From the NCBI GenBank assembly GCA_964499285.1, contig CAZCLA010000013.1, positions 1 through 64,000 of the forward strand: a DNA stretch of 64,000 nt, in the 5' to 3' direction. Shown here piece after piece: positions 62,987 through 64,000 of the stretch. Below the pieces are notes generated by a model. The model searched no databases. It saw only the letters and a list, made by a program, of their open reading frames with translations, and was not told where the DNA came from. The position numbers and the translations under genes were made by a program. Positions within the stretch are counted from its first letter, which is position 1. Each line of letters opens with the position of its first letter. Origin of the DNA: JAGFIY01 sp964499285. Its GTDB lineage: Bacteria; Bacteroidota; Ignavibacteria; Ignavibacteriales; Melioribacteraceae.

Positions 62987-64000
62987 ATGGCAAAGAGAGA
63001 TTATTACGAAGTACTTGGCGTTTCAAAGAGTGCATCAAAAGACGAAATAAAAAAAGCCTATAGAAAACTCGCAATGCAGTATCATCCCGACAGAAATCCG
63101 GATGACAAAACAGCAGAAGAAAAATTTAAAGAAGCAGCTGAAGCCTATGAAGTGCTTCACGATGACGATAAACGTGCTAAGTATGACCGATTCGGACACA
63201 GCGGATTAAAAGGCGGTCAAGATTTTCATGGTTTCAATAATGTTAATGATATATTCAGCCATTTTTCCGATATCTTCGGTGGAGCCTTCGGCGGCGGGGG
63301 ATCATCAATTTTTGATGATTTTTTCGGAGGCGGAAGTTCTTCGAGGAGCCGCAAAAGAACACAAGGTACACCTGGGTCAGATCTTAGAATAACACTTAAA
63401 CTTACACTCGAAGAAATTGCTTCGGGCACTACAAAAAAAGTAAAAATAAAACGGTTCGAAAAATGCGGCGATTGCGGCGGCACCGGAGCAAAAGATCCTT
63501 CAGCATTTCGGGAATGTTCGGTCTGCGGAGGAACCGGCGAAGTTAGACAGGTGAGCAGATCTGTTTTCGGGCAGTTCGTTAATATTTCACCATGTCAAAA
63601 TTGCGGGGGCACGGGAAAAATAATTGCCGATAGATGTACCAGCTGCAGCGGTGAAGGAAGAAAACAGAATGACTCGATGCTTAAAATTTCGGTTCCCGCT
63701 GGTGTTCATAACAATAGTTATATGACAATGCGCGGCGATGGAAATGCAGGAAAAAACGGAGGTCCCGCAGGCGATGTAATTGTTATCTTTCAAGAGCTTA
63801 CTCACGATTATTTTGTGAGGGATGGCGATGATATAATCTATGAGCTTTTTCTCAGTTTTCCTGAAGCAGTTATGGGTACTGAAGTTGAAGTACCTACATT
63901 AACGGGAAGAGCAAAACTTAAAATTGAAGCGGGGACACAACCCGGTAAATTTCTAAAAATGAGAGAGAAAGGTATTCAGCATCTCAACAGTCACGGTTCA
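62987..64000 (+). CDS. dnaJ: chaperone DnaJ (5' part, runs off the window)
   Basis: The first 338 codons of DnaJ, the J-domain partner of DnaK, are present with the frame open to the window end. The J-domain has YHPDRNP (HPD motif). A Gly/Phe-rich linker (FGGAFGGGGSS, DDFFGGG) follows. The zinc domain has four repeats CGDCGGTG, CSVCGGTG, CQNCGGTG and CTSCSGEG. The first part of the C-terminal substrate-binding domain is visible (VMGTEVEVPTLTGRAKLKI). AAGGA lies upstream of the ATG. About 40-50 residues are missing to the right compared with type I DnaJ. Confidence 0.97.
   Translation, partial: MAKRDYYEVLGVSKSASKDEIKKAYRKLAMQYHPDRNPDDKTAEEKFKEAAEAYEVLHDDDKRAKYDRFGHSGLKGGQDFHGFNNVNDIFSHFSDIFGGAFGGGGSSIFDDFFGGGSSSRSRKRTQGTPGSDLRITLKLTLEEIASGTTKKVKIKRFEKCGDCGGTGAKDPSAFRECSVCGGTGEVRQVSRSVFGQFVNISPCQNCGGTGKIIADRCTSCSGEGRKQNDSMLKISVPAGVHNNSYMTMRGDGNAGKNGGPAGDVIVIFQELTHDYFVRDGDDIIYELFLSFPEAVMGTEVEVPTLTGRAKLKIEAGTQPGKFLKMREKGIQHLNSHGS

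Overview
The window looks like a low-GC Gram-negative bacterium of the Ignavibacteria / Bacteroidota-Chlorobi group. Six loci encode secreted proteins that end in the YPNPFNP-type C-terminal sorting domain used by type IX (Por) secretion, Kdo/heptose-type LPS enzymes are present, and hrcA-grpE-dnaJ are clustered. Three runs of exactly 100 N suggest a scaffolded draft or metagenome-assembled genome. Each run is flanked by an exact 55-bp duplication, so the three genes they appear to break are intact once one repeat copy and the Ns are removed.

Layout. 1-5.4 kb: end of queF, a tyrosine phenol-lyase/tryptophanase-type lyase, glnD and murI. 5.4-8.4 kb (minus): Nudix hydrolase, DUF1232 protein and a secreted S9 peptidase. 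8.5-12.7 kb (minus): a two-component pair made of an NtrC-type regulator and a histidine kinase with a predicted extracytoplasmic FG-GAP/VCBS sensor. 13.1-15.1 kb: DUF454 membrane protein and catalase. 15.3-17.6 kb: a secreted protein of unknown function. 17.8-30.5 kb: leuS, serS, a heterodimeric ABC exporter, fbp, a small unknown gene, a GT9 glycosyltransferase, waaA and pckA. 30.8-34.1 kb: a multi-PAS hybrid kinase. 34.2-38.5 kb (minus): a GH13 debranching enzyme and a secreted M1 aminopeptidase. 38.7-42.6 kb (minus): a five-gene operon for methylmalonyl-CoA epimerase and a sodium-pumping decarboxylase. 42.9-45.1 kb: tRNA-Asn, a methyltransferase, pyrE and yidD. 45.3-48.6 kb: a secreted multi-domain protein split by one in-frame TAA. 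48.7-53.2 kb (minus): a SNF2-like protein with degraded ATPase motifs, a small partner, and a lytic transglycosylase. 53.4-60.1 kb: three more secreted sorting-domain proteins (caspase-like, M6 metalloprotease, propeller-like). 60.1-64 kb: purM (minus), then hrcA-grpE-dnaJ, with dnaJ running off the end.

Functionally the window combines housekeeping genes, amino-acid and polymer degradation by exported enzymes, gluconeogenesis (fbp, pckA), propionate/methylmalonyl-CoA metabolism coupled to Na+ transport, LPS core synthesis and two signalling systems.

The most unusual items are (i) the two-gene operon of a catalytically degraded SNF2-like protein plus an unrecognised 175-aa protein; (ii) palindrome-derived inserts of about 7 codons at the same position in three of the six sorting domains; (iii) the propeller-sensor kinase that only becomes visible when an assembly gap is closed; and (iv) the single nonsense codon splitting the 1114-codon secreted protein. 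No CRISPR array, prophage, insertion sequence or integrase was seen.
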